Below, piece after piece: positions 24,201-39,200 of a DNA stretch of 64,000 nucleotides. Source of the DNA: Rana temporaria (lineage: Eukaryota > Chordata > Amphibia > Anura > Ranidae); the NCBI RefSeq assembly GCF_905171775.1, contig NC_053499.1, positions 144,770,251 through 144,834,250 of the forward strand, read 5' to 3'. Every line of letters starts with the position of its first letter. The stretch's first letter is position 1. Below the pieces are notes generated by a model. It had not been told where the DNA came from and made no database searches. It worked only from the letters and a program-made list of their open reading frames with translations. A program made the translations under genes and the position numbers.

Positions 24201-27200
24201 GCGTTGTATCCTAAATCCTTCCGGCACAAGGCGGGCCAATTCAAATGGGGCGGGTACCATTTAAATTAGGCGCGCTCCCGCGCCGGACGTACTGCGCATG
24301 CTCCCCACGCAAATTTCCAGACGTGCTTTGCGCAAAATTACGACGCGCCAACGTTTTGTGAATCGCGACGTGAAAAAAAGACTTGTGCCGGTAAAAAAAT
24401 AATTTTTTAAAAAAATTCAAAAGCGACGCGGGAAAGACGTGTATACTTTTACATGGTGTACTAATTTTACACTTTGTAAAAGGTGCCCTATCTTTGCGAC
24501 GGCAAACTAACACTTGCGGCGACGTAACGACGGGAAAAAGTTTAGTGGATAGCCCTAACTGCTAATTTGCATACAAGACGCTGGTTTACGACGCGAATCC
24601 CCCCCCCAGCGGCGGCCGCGGTACTGCATCCTAAGATCCGACAGTGTAAAACTATTACACCTGTCGGATCTTATGGATATCTATGCGTAACTGATTCTAT
24701 GAATCAGTCGCATAGATAGAAACAGGGATACGACGGCGTATCAGCAGATACGCCGTCGTATCCCTTTTGTGAATCTGGCCCAGTGAGTATTTCTCACAGA
24801 CCTCTGCTGTAAGGAGTCCACCGGCATCTTCAAAAGAAAAAAAAATCCATGATGGCCGCAATTAACCTGCGATCAGTGCAAGGTCCTGGCAATTAGGTCG
24901 TGCTTTAATCACAGTAGCAGCTGATAAGAGTTCCATCAATCCTACAAGGAAATTTCTTCTGTATCGCTCAACAAGGTGAAAGATGACGTTTAATCTGCTT
25001 ATGTCTTTGCTTCCATGCCCCCCACCCCCCTCCTTATCAACATGCTAATTAAATTAATAAATAAAACCTTTCTATTTTAGACACTGTGATGTCATCACTT
25101 CTGGGAGGGGCTGGCAGGGTGCTAAGTTCACAGGTCTGTACACCCGCTGTGCCCATTGCGAGGGGTCCCACCATCTTTGTGTTGAGCTCCCAGGTCTGTA
25201 CACCCACTGTGCCCATTGTGAGGGGTTCCCACCATCCCTTTGCTGAGTTTCCGAGGCTGTACACCTGCTGTGCCCATTATAAGGAGTTCCCACCATCCCT
25301 TTGCTGAGTTTCCGAGGCTGTACACCTGCTGTGCCCATTATAAGGGGTTCCCACCATCCCTGTGCTGAGTGCTCGGGTCTGTACACCCACTGTGCCCATT
25401 ATAAGGGGTTCCCATCATCCCTGTGCTGAGTTCCTGGGTCTGTACACCTGCAATGCCCATTATAAGGGGTTCCCACCATCCCTGTGCTGAGTTCCTGGGT
25501 CTGTACACCTGCAATGCCCATTATAAGGGGTTCCCACCATCCCTGTGCTGAGTTCCTGGGTCTGTACACCTGCAATGCCCATTATGAGGGGTTCCCACCA
25601 TCCCTGTGTTGAGTTCATGGATCTGTACACCTGCAATGTCCATTATGAGGGGTTCTCACTATTCCTGGGCTGAGTTCCTGGATCTGTACACTTTAGGGTG
25701 ACCACGTGTCCCGGATTGCCCGGGACAGTCCCGCATTTTGCAGGTCTGTCCCGGGCACCTTAATTCCAGGACAATACAGTGTCCCGGAATGAAACTGACA
25801 CAGCCACCCCCCGGGCCAATCTGATGCCCCCCAAAAAAGCCGCCACATCACCACTTTACTCACTGACAGTACTTGTCCTGGCCGGGAATGCCTGGAGGAG
25901 CACAATCCCGCCCCCTGCTTGTGATTGGAGAAATCATAAGTCCCGCCTCTTGTGTCCAATCACTGTGCTGTGATTCGTTACAGCACAAGCTGATTTTTGG
26001 GAAGGGAGGGTGTCCCTGAATGGTAGTTTGGAAATGTGGTCACCCTAGTACACCTGCTGTGCCCATTATAAGGGGTTCCCACCATCCCTGGGCTGAGTTC
26101 CCGGGTCTGTACACCTGCTGTGCCCATTATGAGGGGTTCCCACCATCCCTGGGCTGAGTTCCTGGATCTGTACACCTGCTGTGCCCATTATAAGGGGTTC
26201 CCACCATCCCTGTGCTGGGTTCCCGGGTCTGTACACCTGCTGTGCCCATTATGAAGGGGTTCTCACCATCCCTGGGCTGAGTTCCTGGGTCTGTACACCT
26301 CCTGTGCCCATTATAAGGGGTTCCCACCATTCATGTGCTGAGTTCCCGGGTCTGTACACCTGCAATGCCCATAATGAAGGGGTTCTCACCATCTCTGGGC
26401 TGAGTTCCTGGGTCTGTACACCTGTTGTGCCCAGGGCCGGATTAACAATGGGGCTGATGGAGCTGCAGCTCCAGGCCCCTTTCTCAAGATAGGCCCATTT
26501 GCCCAAAAAAAAAAAAAAAAAAATTTTTTTTTTTTTTTTTTTTTAAGATTTTTTTTTTCTAAGATCGAATTTGGGGGGTTGTAGCTCGATGACCAGAGGT
26601 CACAGAAACCCTACATTTGGGGGTAGGCATGGGAAGAGCTACCCCACAACTGGTTAAAATATGGGATGGCTATCATTTATGGTTGCGGAGATACAGGCCT
26701 GCTTGCACAGCCTGTCAGAAGCTACATTCAGAGCGGCCAATATAAATACAAGCTGACACACTACAGCAGACTGATAGGATCACAGTGCTTATAATAATTA
26801 TTTGTATATTACTCATGGTAATTAACCCCTTGCCACCCAGGCCAATTCTGACACTTCTCTACTACATGTAAAAATCATCATTTGTTTTTTGCTAGAAAAT
26901 TACTCTATGGTGGTCTTTGCACTTTTTATGTTGCAGGGTATAGAGCTGCACGATTCTGGCTAAAATGAGAATTGCAATTTTTTTGCTTAGAAGATAGATC
27001 ATGATTCTCTCACGATTGTTGCGGCGTAACATCATCTTTCACATAAAAAAAAAAAAAAACTGTTTTGTTTTTATGGTTTTTATTATTCATTGAAGTGGGC
27101 AAATGCAGTGTGACATAACATATTGCAGCAATAGCCATTGTATTCCCTAGAGTCTCTGCTAAAATATATATAATGTTTGGCAGTTCCAAGTAATTTTCTA

Positions 27201-30200
27201 GCAAATAATATTGCTTTCTAACTTAAGAAACAAGTGTTGGACTTTAAGTGGTTAAATTTAGTTACAATGTTAGTTAGTTACAATGTTTCATTTTGTTTAC
27301 AAACTTCGCAGACTGCCCAGATTTGTTCTTTAGGGCTCTTTCACACGTCCGTTCCGTTCGTCCGTTTTTTGGACGTCCGTTAACGGACCGCAATGCTTCC
27401 CTATGGGCTAGCGTCCGTTAGCGGATGAGCATCCGCTAACGTCCGTTAGCATCCGTCTGCGTTCAGTTCCGTTTTTTTGGACGGAAGAAAACCCTATTTT
27501 TCTTCCGTCTAAAAAACGGAACGGACGAAAAACGGACGTTAACGGATGATCCGTTTATCATCCGTTCCGCTAACATCCGTTTTTCTATGTAAAAAGCCCC
27601 AAAAAAAAAAAAAAAACGGATGGAAAAACTGATGCAAAAACTGATGCAAAAACTGATGAAAAACTGATGAAAAACTGACGAAAAACTGACAAAAAACTGA
27701 CAAAAAACTGATGGAAAAACGGATCAACTGATGAAAAAAAAACTGATCTGAAAAACTGAACGGACGTGTGAAAGAGCCCTAACACACAGAAGTGTATCCC
27801 TTTGATCTAAGAAGGAAGTGTCAGTTACAATGTTTCCTGTTAAAAATTTGGCAGACTGCCCAGATATTTTCTTTTGACAGCTGAAAGTCTCTCCACTTGT
27901 TATATGAAAGAATCAGCAAACTCTGCATTGAAGATCGTCAGGGGGGTTGAATCGAGATCACGATTTTTTTAACGATTAATTGTGCAGCTCTAGCACGGTA
28001 TTTGCACAGCAATTTTTCAAACATGTTTTTTTGGAAAAAAATGTTACATTCATTAAAAAAACAGTTAGTTAGTTAAGTTAGCACAATTTTTTTTGGTATC
28101 CTAAGCGATGCTTTACATTTTTTTAGGTTACATGTTTAGAGTTACAGAGGAGGTCTAGTACTAGAATTATTGTTCTCGCTCTAACGATCGTGGCGTATGT
28201 AACCTGTGTGTATCTGGCTCTGATACTACCAGTGCCTACCCAGCCACTGACTAGTATCTCTCCCCAGCCTGTCCCCACACACCCTCTTACCTGCTGACCT
28301 GTGGATGGGGGAATCACTCCTGCAGTGTTATTGTGTTCTGCCAGTGCGTACAATGATCAGTGTTGCTAACTTTAGCTGGCAGCACTGATTGTTTTAAGAA
28401 AAAAAAAAAAAAAAGGCTGGTTGTACTCAAGTTGATTAATAGATTGACTTGTGTAAAACCAGCTAGCCCATACATAGATTGACTATGGCTGGTCTCTGCA
28501 TAATTGGCGTAATTTCAATCCATGTATGACCTGCTTAACCACTACTCAGTCCCTAAATATCCTTCCACTCCTGTACATAGTGCTCACTGTCATACTCTCC
28601 ACACTCCTCTCCTGTACATAGTGCCCACTGTCATACTCTCCACACTTCTCTCCTATACATAGTACCCACTGTCATACCCTACACACTCCTCTCCTGTACA
28701 TAGTGCCCACTGTCATACCCTCCACATTCCTCTCCTATACATAGCGCCCACTGTCCTACCCTTCACACTCCTCTCCTGTACATAGAGCCCACTTTCATAC
28801 CCTCCACACTCCTCTCTTATACATAGAGCCCACTTTCATACCGTCTACATTCCTCTCCTGTACATACTGCCCACTGTCATACCCTCCACACTCCTCTCCT
28901 GTACATACTGCCCCATCAACAGTGCCTGCTGTCATACACTTCTCTCCTGTACTTAGTGCCCACTGTCGCACCCTCCACACTCCTCTCCTGTACATACTGC
29001 TCACTGTCATACCCTCCACACTCCTCTCCTATACATAGTGCCCACTGTCATACCCTCCACACTCCTCTCCTATACATAGTGTTCACTGTCATACCCTCCA
29101 CACTCCTCTCCTATACATAGAGCCCACTTTCATACCGTCTACATTCCTCTCCTGTACATACTGCCCACTGTCATACCCTCCACACTCCTCTCCTGTACAT
29201 ACTGCCCTATCATACCCTCCACACTTCTCTCTGGTACGTACTACCCTCTGTCATACCCCCTCACTCTTCCTGTACATACTGCCCATTGTCATACCCTTCA
29301 CACTCCTCTCCTGTACATAGTGCTTTTTTCCGTACCCTTTGTACAGGAGTACATAGTGCCCACTGTTAGACCCTCCACATTCCTCTCCCTCACCTGCACA
29401 TACTTCCCACTTATATACCGTCCATACTCCTCCCCTATGTCGCTTACCCACAAAAACAGTTCTTTAAAATTATACTGAATATCCTCAATGTTACCAGCTC
29501 TAGATTGGACACACTTTTGTTAGTTCAACTAAAGGAAATATCAGTTCTCATATTTGTTCTGCCCCATTATTAGTACTCATTTAATTTTGTGATTACTACT
29601 ATGATGTATAGAGGAACATCGGGGATCTCAGCTACTCTAAATATAGCACTTATATAAAAAAGTGGCCCTGAAAATATTTTTTAAATGTTGGCAACTGTGC
29701 ACTTAGGCACTGCCCAAGGGCCACCGTCCACCGGGTCAGTAGGGGGCCCCATGAGAGGCTCCTGGGATCCTGTGATAATAAAGCTGTAGTAAACTTTCCT
29801 GACATTACTACTTTTTAGAGGCCCTGGGGTAGGTTATGCCACAACGTACAAGTATGCACAGCATATTAGAACATTAGTGTACACTTCAATTTTCAGACTG
29901 AGCCCTCCAGTGCTGCGATGAATCAGGCGGGGCCTGGACACTTCCATCTTCACCCGGTCTTCCTTCTGGGTTCTGTGCCTTTGGTCACTTGCCTTGGCTG
30001 GGCTGCGTTCATGTCATTCCCACACATTTATTTATTATTTATTACACCCCATTCACACCTCCGCGACCAAACGCCTGACGCCGGCCGCTCGTGCCGCTGG
30101 AGGGGAGAATTCCCATTGCTGTCTATGAGATGGTTCACATCTCATAGACGCCATACACCTGCGGCATGAAAAAAAGTCCCGGACCCTTTTTTTCAGGCGG

Positions 30201-33200
30201 CATTGGCTATCGGCCATACAAAGCAATAGGAAGGATTTGTAAAAAAAAAGTTACACTATTCGCTGCAAAATACGCCGCGTACGCGGCGTTACTTGTCGCG
30301 GAGGTGTGAATGCAGCCTAAAAGGCCCCACCAAAATCCTCAGCACCAGGCCCATGATGTTCTTAATCTGGCCCTGGTTGTGCCCATTAGTAACAGGACCT
30401 ACATACAACAAAAATGCCTCTTCTGCCTGTCCCTCAGCCCCCTTATGACCATTCCTGTCCTAGCAGAGCCGCCACGCTCGGCTGATGACAATACAGAGAA
30501 CAATGTATACATTGAATATAAATCCCGCTCCTTCTTCCTATGCCCCCCCCCCCCCCTCTATATGTGTCACCTGAGATGTATGGGAGTTGTGTTCCTCCGC
30601 TCACACACAATGTCTTTCACAGAAAACGACAAAGAATGGACTTTCCGTGCAGAAGACAATTCTCTGTAATGTTAGCAAACCATCAGAACAAAAACTCCCA
30701 TTTATCGCAAATACCGTCCATGGAGCGCACAATGCGGCGCGCACAAAGACCCTGACATCACCCGATTGTTCAGGGCGGGGGGGGGGGTGAAATCAGAGAC
30801 GGGAACATCCAATAAGAGGAAAGTTGTGAATTCTCTTCTATATGTTTCCATACACAGAGCAGTATAGAGAACACGGCTCACATATCAGCTCCATCTATAG
30901 CTGAACCTGGAAGGCTGGAAGTGGTGGAAGGTTTACAATAGGCGGATTTCATGGATAGTGACTCAATGCTGCTATCACCGGCGGCTCCCAGTGTAAATAT
31001 CACTGACCCAGCTGAGATTAGAAGATTTACCTTTCCTGCCGAGATATGACGAGGTGACAACTCACAGCCAGGTGTACCGGCGGCCATTGTCCACTCACTG
31101 CCCACCTGACCCCACCGCTCCGGAATCCAATGTCTTTATAAAAAATAGACCATTAAATCTGATCTTCGGCCTTCCCTTCAGTCTTGCACAGTTGTACCGG
31201 CTCCTTTCCTGGTCTGAAGTGGCTTCCTCTGATGTAGGGTTGCCACCTTTTCTTCAAGTCAAACCCGAACACTTTAGCGGCCCACGGTATTTTTTTTATA
31301 GTATAACCAATACATATATTTTGCTATTAAACACCATTTATGATCATATGAAGTTAATACCAAGAGTCCCCCTTTACATCAGAGTCCTCAGAGTTCCCCT
31401 TTTACATCTGAACTCACAGAGTTCCCTTTCAATGTAAGGGGGGACTCTGCAGACTCTGATATAAGGGGGAACTCTGGGGGCTCCAATAGAAGGGATGCTC
31501 TGGAAACCATGATCTAAGGGGGAACACTGGGAACTCCGATATACAGGAGGACTCTGATGTAAGGGGGAACACTGAGAACTCTGATGTACGGAGAAGACTC
31601 TGATGTAAGGGGGAAAGCTGTGGCCTCTGGTGTAAAGGGGAACTCCGATGTAAGGGGTGCTCTGAGAACCCTGATTCACCTTTGTGTACTCAATCAGAGG
31701 CAGGAGAGAAAAGGGAGAGGGGGGGAGACATTCAAAGACAGGGATGGATGGTGAGCTCACTCACCCCCTGGCAGTCAGCACCTCTCATCCAGATGTATCT
31801 GAGGCTGCTGGACTTCAAATTTCCAGCCCCAACTTTCCTTTTCTGAGGCACAGCACTGAGGATTGGAGTGTGGGCAGACACAGAGGGGACGGGGTGGGGG
31901 AGGGGTAAATAGGTGTAGATCGAGCCCTCTCTCAGGCAGTGTGAAAGAGACAACTGTAGCCATAAACCCTGCTGGCAAGCCATAGTCCAGGCTAAATAAT
32001 GTGTCTGGGTTTCAGGCTTTCTGAAACCCGGACACTTGATTCCAAACCCGAACTGTCCGGGTGAATCCTGGACAGGTGGCAACCCTACTCTGATTTCACT
32101 GCACACTGTGAGCTTCTCACAATGTACATTAGAAGCTGTAGCAAGTCAAAAAGAGCCCGCCTCATTTCCTGGCTGGTGGACATCCAGCATCCTCTAGATC
32201 AGGGGTGTCAAACTCAATTTCATTGTGGCCCACATCAGCATTAGGATTTCCCTCAAATGGGCCGGTTGTATCTGTAAGATTAGATGTCCAGCATATCCCC
32301 TCCCCTTACATTAGATGTCATGAGCCACCCCACCATGAGAAGATGATACCCCCACTCTCCCTTACATCACAGTGCACCCCCCTTTCCTTATGCTGCTGCT
32401 GGGAAGAAGCTGGATGCATTGCTTGAAAGCAGAAAGTAAGGGTCTGGAGGAGGACCAGAGGAGGGCTAAAAGCTCTCCTGCGGCTGCAGGAGAGGTGCGA
32501 GGGCCACATGAAATGGCCTAGAGGGCCGGATGACAACCCTCCTTTTTTTTTATAAAAAAAAAATCTTTTTTTTTTATATAGTTTTTTTATTTATATTGAT
32601 ATTTTTATATAGATAGATAGATAATTATTATTAAAGGTCTCAGCGGTCCCCAAGGCCCCATGTGGAAAACCCCCTTATATATATATATATTATTAAAGGG
32701 CTCAGAGGTTCCCAGGGCCCCAGATGACAACCCTCCTTTTTTTTTATTCATTTGTTTTAAAAAATATATATATATTTTTTAATATATTTTTCTTTTATTT
32801 TTTATTAAAGGGACAATTTTTTTTTCTTTTATTTTTTAGAGGTCCCCAGGGCCCCGGATGGCAACCCCCCCTTTTTTTTTATTTATTTTGTATTAAAAAA
32901 TATATTTTTTTTTTAATATATTTTTATTTTATTTTTTATTAAAGGGCCAATTTTTTGAGAGATCCCCAGGGCCCGGGATGACAACCCTCATTTTTTTTAT
33001 AAATATTTTTTTATTTCTTTTTATTAAAGGGCCCAGGTGGCTACCCCCCATTTATTATATATTTTTTTGTAAAGAGCCCCCCCGCTTCTCAATTAGATTC
33101 GTGGCAGCCCCCCCCCCCCCGCTTCTCAATCAATCCCAGGTGGCAGCACCCCCCCCCCCCGGTTCTCTGCACCAGGAGGGCCCATGCCTGAAGCTGTGTA

Positions 33201-36200
33201 AGGGGCCCTCATAATTCCTTATAAAGAAAAATTACCAATTTGCTAAATTTTATAACAGACATAAAGAAAAAATTGTTTTTTTCCCCCAAAATTTCAGTCT
33301 TTTTTTTATTTATAGCGCAAAAAAAAAAAGGTGATCAAACACCACCAAAAGAAAGCTCTATGCTAACCATAAGACAACATTAGCAGAAGTTGCCCAAAGG
33401 GTGGCGCTAAAGAGCAGAAAAACCACATAGTTTAGTGTATGTTGGCTGAAAAAGTTCTGCCGTCTGTATGCATACCAAGTTCGCGGCCAACGCACTTCGG
33501 ACAAAATTCCACATCTTTGTCCGATGGAAATCCGATTGTGTGTATGAGGCTTAAGGCTGAATTAACATCGAAGCATTCTGTGAACGTGAGCGAATGTTTT
33601 ATGGAACATGTGAAAAAGGCCGATCACGCTTGTGGTGCCAGTCATCGTTAAAGGTGCCCTAATAGATGCACGGATAAAAAAAATGTATGAGGCTCAAACC
33701 CCCAAAAGGTACATGAGCTTCTTTGGCGCATCCTAGGTGTGAACCAAGCCTTAGTCGTCTCTTCTGAACATTTCCTCCAACTGTGTCATCTGATTTACAG
33801 ATCTATTGCTAAATTGTGCCGTGTGCCTGAAATTCCATTTTAAAGGACCAAAAAAAAACACCACTCACCTTAAATCTCACCATGTAGAGCGCGTCGGTGA
33901 GCCGGTTCAGGCTCGGGTGCTCCTCCCCTATCTGAAAACAAGAGAAGTTCTTTATTAGATCTCGGCGTTTAACAGAAGTCATCTGTCTGTGTGTCCTGTG
34001 ATTGGACAGAAATACTCACTTCCAGGAAGACCCCGATGACAACCAAGCCGTCGGGCGCACCGGCTGCGTCTGCGAAAGTGGGGTACGATTTTGCGTTCCA
34101 GTGAACCAGGTGGAGCTGCGGGAGAGAGGATCAAACCAGGTCAGTCTGATGTGCGTCAGAGTCCCGTCCAATCAGACGACAGCTTGAAGTAGTAAGTAAA
34201 CCCTCACTTTTCTAAAACAACCCATTCCGTTTAAAATAGAAATGAAAGGCAAAACATGTGTGTATAAACATGAATACAGATTTTTTTCCCTTTAAAAAAA
34301 AAAAGTGATCACATTCCCTCTGTTCTCAGCTGCTTAAGGAGCTCTGAGAGCTGGGGAATGAGAACCAGCAGCACACTGATCTTCCCAGTGATTAGCTGTG
34401 CAGGGGGGCATGTCAGCGCAAGTCTGATCTTTGGATAGACTACGGGGTAGATTCAGGTACGAGATACGACGGCGTATCTCCAGATACGCCGTCGTATCTC
34501 TGAGTGTGCGGCGTCGTATCTATGAGCCTGATTCATAGAATCAGTTACGCATAGGTTTGACTAAGATCCGACTGGCGTAAGTCTCTTACGCCGTCGTATC
34601 TTAGTTGCAAATTTTACGCTGGCCGCTAAGTGGCGTTTCCGTATATTTACGCGTCGAATATGCAAATTAGGTAGATACGCCGATTCAGAAACGTACGTTT
34701 GCCCGGCGCATTTTTTTACGTCGTTTACGTTCGGCTTTTTCCGGTGTATAGTTACCCCTGCTATATGAGGCGTATCCTATGTTAAGTATGGACGTCGTTC
34801 AGTTTTGAAAATTTTACGTCGTTTGCGTAAGTCGTTCGCGAATAGGGCTGGACGTAATTTACGTTCACGTCAAAAGCGGCGGAATTTCGAGCATGCACAC
34901 TGGGATTTTTTCACGAACGGCGCAAAATACGTCAAATACGTGGGGTCACAGTAAATTTAAATAAAACACGCCCACACCATCCACATTTGAATTACGCGGG
35001 CTTACGCCGGACCACATACGTTACGTCGCCGTAACATAGGGCGCAAGTTCTTTCTGAATACAGAACTTGCGCCCTAAATTACGGCGGCGTAACGTATCCG
35101 TTACGCCGGGCGGAGAGATACACCAATGTATCTGAATCCGGCCCTGAGTTCTCAGCAGAGCCAGAAAACTGACCCCGCTGTGCTTTCATGCCTAGTGTGG
35201 TCAGTTTTTAATAGGAAAACTGAGGGGCTGGCAGGAAGATCAAGGATTTTACACAAAGGAGGCAATACAAAGAGAACAGGAGACTTTCTCATACAAGTAC
35301 ATGGTACAGTAAGGAACATATCAGGAATATTAAAATGTTGGATTGACATATTAATCAACTGTGACTTTGTTGCCAATTGGGAATGAGTGAAAACTAACCA
35401 AAATATTTCACCGTTTTGGCCAAAGGCCAAATCAAGGGATTTGAAGGAGGAGGTAAGTTAGAGGGCCAGTGGGCAGCAAATGACTCCTGGAGGTTTTTCC
35501 CATGTAATGTTTTAAATGTTTTTTGTTTTTTTTTACATTTTTTGTGGACACAAAAATCAAATATCTATAATATTTATGAATAAACAAGCAATAAATATAT
35601 ATAAATGAACTTTTAACAAAGCAACTTCATACTTGCACACACTTCAATCCTGGTCCCCATGGGCAGAGTTAGTCCTCCTCAAGTCCTCCCCTAAGGACCG
35701 ACTCAGACCCCACCTACCTACTGAAAGACCCACCTAAACCATGCCTCTAATTGTGCTGGGACCACCCACTCACAGCCCTTGATCACTGTGGGCCAGATTC
35801 TCGTAGAATCGCCTATCTTTAGGCGGACGTAGCGCATCTGAGATACACTACGCCGCCGTAACTTAGAGCGGCATGTCCCGTATTCTCAAAGAACTTGCGC
35901 TTTAAGTTACGCCGGCGTAGTGTAACTGGGCCAGCGTAAGCCCACCTAATTCAAATGTGGAAGTGGTGGGCGTGTTTTATGGAAATTAATCGTGACCCCA
36001 CGTAATTGACGCTTTTTTAGAAACGGCATGCTCAGTATCACGTCGAATTTTCAAATTAAATTGCGCTCGCTCAATGCCTAGTCGACGTGAACGTAACTTA
36101 CGTCCAGCCCCATTCACGGACGACTTACGCAAATGACGTAAAACGTGAAAAATTCGACGTTGTTCCGACGTCCATACCTAACATTGGTACGCCTCATTGA

Positions 36201-39200
36201 GCAGGGGTAACTTTACGCCCAAAAAAGCCTAACGTAAACGACGTAAAAAAAAGCGCCGGCCGCACGTACGTTTGGAGAATCGGTGTATCTAGCTCATTAC
36301 CATATTCAACGTGTAAATCGACGGAAGCGCCACCTAGCGGCCAGCGTAAATATGCAACTTAGATACGACGGCGTAAGAGACTTACGCTGGTCGGATCTAA
36401 GACAAATCTATGCGTAACTGATTCTAAGAATCAGGCGCATAGATACGACGCCTCAAACTCAGAGTTACGACGGTGTATCTGGAGATACGCCGGCGTAACT
36501 CCTACGAGAATCTGGGCCTGTATGTGCAGTACCTCACATAAGGGTGACACTGTGATCCCGGGACATGGCCCGAGACACGCATCATTGGGATTGAGATCAG
36601 AGATTGTGGGACTGTCCCAGCAAATGTGGGACATTTGGCATCTCTGGGCCAGATTCAAGAAGCAATTGCGCCCGTGTAACCATAGGTTACACAGCGCAAT
36701 TGCTTACTTGCCCTGGCATAGCGAATGCTCCTGATTCAGGAACATCGCTACGCCGACTGCAGCCTAAAATCTGCGTGGCATAAGGCTCTTATGCCACGCA
36801 GATTTTTGGTTGCATTCTTGCGTTGGCCGCTAAGGGGCGCTCCCATTGTGATCTGTGTATAGTATGCAAATTGCATACTAACACGATTCACAACGTTGCG
36901 CGAGCCCTGCGTACGCAAATTACGTAGTTTGCGTACGTCGGGTTTCGCATAAGGTTACACATCCTAATAGCAGGCGCAGCCAATGCTATAGGATAGCCAC
37001 GTTCCCGCGTTGCGAGATTTAAAATCTACGTTGTTTGCGTAAGTGAATCGTGAATAGCGCTGGACGCCATTCACGCTCACTTTGAAGCAAATGACGTCCT
37101 TGCGACGTCATTTGCCGCAATGCACGTCGGGAAAGTTTCCTGACGGAGCATGCTCTCTACGCTCGACGCGGGAGCGCGCCTAATTTAAATGATTCCCGCC
37201 CCCGGCAGGATCATTTACATTGCGCGCGCTTACGCCGGGCAATTTTGCCGGCGCGCCCTCGCAATTTACGGAGCTACTGCTCCGTGAATCGAGGGCAGCG
37301 CAAAATATTTGCGGGGCGCAGGGCAAAATCGTTGCCCTGCGCCTCCGCAAATAGAGCGCAGATCTCTTTGAATCTGGGCCTATGCCTCTACTCATCCCAA
37401 CCAAGGGGTGAAGGATTTGTGTTAGGGGGGACATTTTTTGGGGGAGGGGGTTTATGCTGAGGGCATATGGGGAGAGAAAGGATTTGAGCTGGGGGGGGGC
37501 AAATATTTGTGCCAGGAGAAGGGGTTTCAGCAGGGGTGAAGATTTGTACTGGGAGGAAAGGGGGATTAGTGCTTAGGGGGAGCATGAAGATTAGTGCTCG
37601 ATTTTTTTGATTTTTTTTTTGGGGGGGGGGGGGGGGTTGTCCCAGAAAATCATAGTACATACATACAGTTGGTATGTATGTACTAAGAGAGAAGCATTTA
37701 TTTTTCCAGTGTTTATAGCAAATTCTTTAGCCAATCACAGCCATCCCCTCCCGCTTCCATCAGTGCCTAGTAGGGGTCAGAATTTTGCCCGTTCCTCACC
37801 TCACAGGGGTAAGACTTCCCATCCACCGTATGTTCCGATCCCTCATGGCGCTGGGTGCCCCAGTGGAAATGGAACTGCTTCAGCCTATACGAGTCATTAA
37901 GGGGTCCTCCGCTGAGCACTGCATGAAAAAAAAAGAAAAATTTAAAGTTGCAAAATATATATATATATAAAATCTGAGGAGGTTTCTTGATGTAACATCG
38001 CGCCCAGATATGTGTGTTTGACTCGTTGGTTTCCCTTTGCAATGAGAGGGCTAGATTCAGATAGCCCGGCGTAATTTTCTGCGGGCGTAACGTATCTCAG
38101 ATACGTTACGCCGCCGTAAATTAGGGCGCAAGTTCCGTATTCAAAAAGAACTTGCGCCCTAAGTTACGGCGGCGTAACGTATGTGGTCCGGCGTAAGCCC
38201 GTCTAATTCAAATGTGGATGACGTGGGCGTGTTTTATTTAAATTAATTGTAACCCCACGTATTTGACCTTTTTTACGAACGGCGCATGCGCTGTTCGTGA
38301 AAGAATCCCAGTGCGCATGCTCGAAATTACGCCGCAAATCGTCAATGCTTTAGACGTGAACGTAACTTACGTACAGCCCTATTCTCGAACGACTTACGCA
38401 AACGACGTAATCGACGGAAAATTTGACGCTGGCCCGACGTCCATACTTAACATAGGATACGCCTCATATAGCAGGGGTAACTTTACGCCGGAAAAAGCCT
38501 AACGTAAACGATGTAAAGAAATGCACCGGGCGGACGTACATTTCTGAATCGGCGTATCTACCTAATTAGCATATTCCTTGGGTAAATCGACGGAAGCGCA
38601 ACCTAGCGGCCAGCGTAAATATGCAACTAAGATACGACGGCGTAAGATACTTACGCCATTCAGATCTTAGCCAAATTTTGGCGTATCTTACTTTCTGAAT
38701 ACAGAAAGAAGATACGCCGGCGCAGCTTTGAATTTACGCTGCGTATCAATAGATACGCCAACGTAAATTCTTTCTGAATCTAGCCCATAGTGTAACACAA
38801 TGGTGGAGCTGTACTAAGACTGGAGCACTCAGAGTCTGGTGAAGCTGTGCATGGTAGCCAATTGGCTTCTAACTATCAGCTTATTCAATAAAGTTTTGGC
38901 AATAAAACATGGAAGCTGATTGGTTTCTATGCAGAGCTGCACCACATTTTGCACTCTCCAGTTTTGGTAAATCCCCCCCGATGACAGGGAGGGAAGGTGG
39001 AGGCTGCAGTCTATGGAGAGCTGAGAATGAGGACAGCACTGGATCCACCCATAACTGAAATACCAGTGTGATTGGACATATGGGCCCGGATTCACAAAGC
39101 ACTTACGCCGATGTATCTCCAGATACGCCGCGTAAGTGTAAGTTTGCGCCGTCATATCTATGCGCCGTGCCCATAAACTGAGATACGCCTGAAAATAGGC

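Larger units (their letters stand above)
26432..30375. mobile_element. Large hAT-like element (3.9 kb) carrying nested insertions
   Basis: It starts CAGGGCCGGATTAAC and ends TTAATCTGGCCCTG. The flanking duplication GTTGTGCC is perfect (26424-26431 and 30376-30383) and lies in the 61-bp minisatellite. Inside are a family T-like scrap, the hAT-like element 26941-27992 with its own foldback insertion, a 40-bp tandem array and another foldback. No transposase ORF is recognisable. Confidence 0.85.

Noticed and set aside
30310..30669. 119-codon ORF in CA7 intron 5
   Set aside because: It spans a transposon boundary and a poly-C run, and encodes nothing recognisable.
36656..37380. CpG island or promoter because of GC- and CpG-rich sequence
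   Set aside because: The CpG-rich sequence is fully explained by a family G transposon copy with clear ends. No transcription signals or first exon nearby.
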